Shown in pieces: positions 62,838 through 64,000 of a stretch of DNA of 64,000 nucleotides. Position numbers and translations under genes: made by a program. Below the pieces are notes generated by a model. That model was not told the origin of the DNA, did not search any database, and saw nothing but the letters and a program-made list of their open reading frames with translations. The stretch lies in the NCBI RefSeq assembly GCF_028609845.1, contig NZ_CP063191.1:248001-312000 (forward strand), given 5' to 3'. Position 1 is the first letter of the stretch, and each line of letters starts with the position of its first letter. Origin of the DNA: Corynebacterium heidelbergense. GTDB lineage: Bacteria > Actinomycetota > Actinomycetes > Mycobacteriales > Mycobacteriaceae.

Positions 62838-62853
62838 CAGACTGAACGGTCTA
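62838..62853. promoter_or_regulatory. McbR-type operator at cysI
   Basis: CAGAC-TGAACG-GTCTA differs by one base from the McbR consensus. It ends 19 bp upstream of the cysI GTG. Together with the site at 62730 it gives each divergent promoter its own operator. Confidence 0.8.
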
Positions 62854-62871
62854 TTCGGATGGAGGAGAGCC

Positions 62872-64000
62872 GTGCGCTCCAGAAAACCCCAGGGCCAATG
62901 GCTCGTCGACGGCACTGAACCCCTCAACGACGACGAGCGCATCAAGCAAGAGGACCCGGGCATCTCCGTCATGCACCGGGTGCGGGACATCTACGCCAAA
63001 CAGGGCTTCGATTCCATCCCGGCGGAGGACCTCGCGCCCCGCTTCAAATGGGTGGGGATGTACACCCAACGCAAGCAAAACATGAGCGGGGAGCAGACCG
63101 GCAAGCTCACCAACGCCGAGCTGCAGGACCGGTACTTCATGATGCGCATCCGCCTCGACGGCGGCCAGGTCAGCGCCCGCGCCCTGCGCACCATCGGCGA
63201 ACTCAGCAGTCAGTTCGCCCGCGGCACCGCGGACTTCACCGACCGCCAAAACGTCCAACTGCACTGGATCCGCATCGAGGACGTTCCCGAAATCTGGGAC
63301 CGCCTCGCCGCCGTGGGACTCGACACCTTCTTCGGATGCGGCGATGTTCCCCGCGTCGTCCTCGGCTCCCCCGTAGCCGGCATTGCGGCCGATGAGATTG
63401 TGGACGCCACGCCCGCGATCGAAAAGATCAAACACGATCTGCTCCCGCGAGAGGAGTTCGGCAACCTCCCCCGCAAGTTCAAGTCCGCCGTCTCCGGATC
63501 GCGCCGTCAGGACGTCACCCATGAGATCCAAGACCTCGCCTTCATCGGCAGTGAGCACCCCGAGCACGGCCCAGGCTTCGACGTGTGGGTCGGCGGTGGG
63601 CTATCCACCAACCCCATGCTGGCCAAGCGCCTCGGGGCGTGGGTCCCGCTGGAAGAGGTCCCGGAGGTCTGGGCGGGCGTTGTGCGCATCTTCCGGGATT
63701 ACGGCTACCGCAAGGTGCGCAATCGGGCCCGCCTGAAGTTCCTCGTCGCAGACTGGGGCATTGAGGAGTTCCGGCGCGTGCTGGAGGAGGATTACCTGGG
63801 GCGCAAACTCATCGACGGGCCCGAGCCGGAGAAGGCCCCGGCCTATCGGGATCACGTCGGGGTCCATCCCCAGCGCGACGGGAAGTTTTACCTGGGGGTC
63901 AAGCCCACGGTCGGGCACACCGATGGCGATCAACTGCAGCAGCTCGCAGACCTGGCCGACAAGTACGGTGTCACCCAGTTGCGGACCACCTCCGATAAGG
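62872..64000 (+). CDS. cysI: Ferredoxin-dependent sulfite reductase (5' part)
   Basis: The gene starts at the GTG at 62872 (VRSRKPQGQWLVDGTEPLND), with GGAGGAG four bases upstream, and runs off the right edge after about 376 residues. The siroheme/[4Fe-4S] sulfite/nitrite reductase family is shown by RFKWVGMYTQRKQ, FMMRIRLDGGQVSARALRTI, DFTDRQNVQLHWIRIEDVP and GFDVWVGGGLSTNPMLAKRL. The C-terminal cluster Cys residues lie beyond the window. It reduces sulfite to sulfide in assimilation. The McbR operators and the linked fpr2 favour sulfite over nitrite reductase. Confidence 0.93.
   Translation, partial: MRSRKPQGQWLVDGTEPLNDDERIKQEDPGISVMHRVRDIYAKQGFDSIPAEDLAPRFKWVGMYTQRKQNMSGEQTGKLTNAELQDRYFMMRIRLDGGQVSARALRTIGELSSQFARGTADFTDRQNVQLHWIRIEDVPEIWDRLAAVGLDTFFGCGDVPRVVLGSPVAGIAADEIVDATPAIEKIKHDLLPREEFGNLPRKFKSAVSGSRRQDVTHEIQDLAFIGSEHPEHGPGFDVWVGGGLSTNPMLAKRLGAWVPLEEVPEVWAGVVRIFRDYGYRKVRNRARLKFLVADWGIEEFRRVLEEDYLGRKLIDGPEPEKAPAYRDHVGVHPQRDGKFYLGVKPTVGHTDGDQLQQLADLADKYGVTQLRTTSDK

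Noticed and set aside
1..64000. CRISPR arrays, rRNA genes, intact insertion sequences
   Set aside because: No regularly spaced repeats, no rRNA-like tract and no transposase frame with terminal repeats were seen on either strand.

Overview
The window looks like chromosome of a high-GC actinobacterium of the Corynebacterium group. The order grpE–dnaJ–hspR, then clpB and an acetaldehyde-type dehydrogenase is one reason. Others are HspR/HAIR operators, McbR-type operators (TAGAC-N6-GTCTA) at metE and at the divergent fpr/cysI pair, a GH76 protein next to class II fda, a DUF222/HNH protein, and the general gene content. Nothing plasmid-like or phage-like is visible. I see no rRNA, tRNA, CRISPR array or intact insertion sequence.

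0–20 kb. The end of grpE is followed by an opposite-strand YtpQ-like gene, then dnaJ and hspR. This splits the usual chaperone operon, and dnaJ has its own HAIR. Next come an APC antiporter, a DUF1023 hydrolase behind a small WXG100-sized protein, a nitrilase-family amidase, a DMT transporter, and a flavohemoglobin-like reductase divergent from clpB across two HAIRs. An aldehyde dehydrogenase follows. Then there is a self-contained ABC exporter/two-component module (15.2–19.0 kb) and a rhodanese homologue that lacks its catalytic cysteine.

20–40 kb. A tandem glycine riboswitch precedes gcvP, gcvT and gcvH (glycine cleavage). Then come a membrane-anchored unknown protein, a secreted SxxK protein, pyrE, a YhhN protein, a SpoU methyltransferase, GH76, fda, DUF3151, an EEP-family phosphatase/nuclease, a FUSC-type protein and an acyltransferase–SGNH protein. 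A secreted-protein gene follows that is broken by three frameshifts, one of them in a C10 tract. purA closes this part.

40–50 kb. An AT-richer island (about 41.2–45.9 kb) between purA and a phosphoribosyltransferase holds an ABC ATPase, a fused double permease and a LiaRS/NarL-type two-component pair. The arrangement resembles lantibiotic or antimicrobial-peptide defence modules. Beyond it lie GNAT, nucleoside hydrolase and YibE/F genes and a relic of a DUF4143 ATPase.

50–64 kb. metE with an McbR site is divergent from an ECF vitamin/precursor transporter (S, T and a fused double ATPase with complementary degenerate sites). The ECF leader could form alternative hairpins. Then come a DUF222/HNH protein, a Tat/lipobox Rieske protein, a type B carboxylesterase, purT, trhO, a GNAT, an FprA-type reductase, and the start of cysI, which runs off the window. 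The metE, fpr and cysI operators suggest that sulfur and methionine metabolism is co-regulated here.
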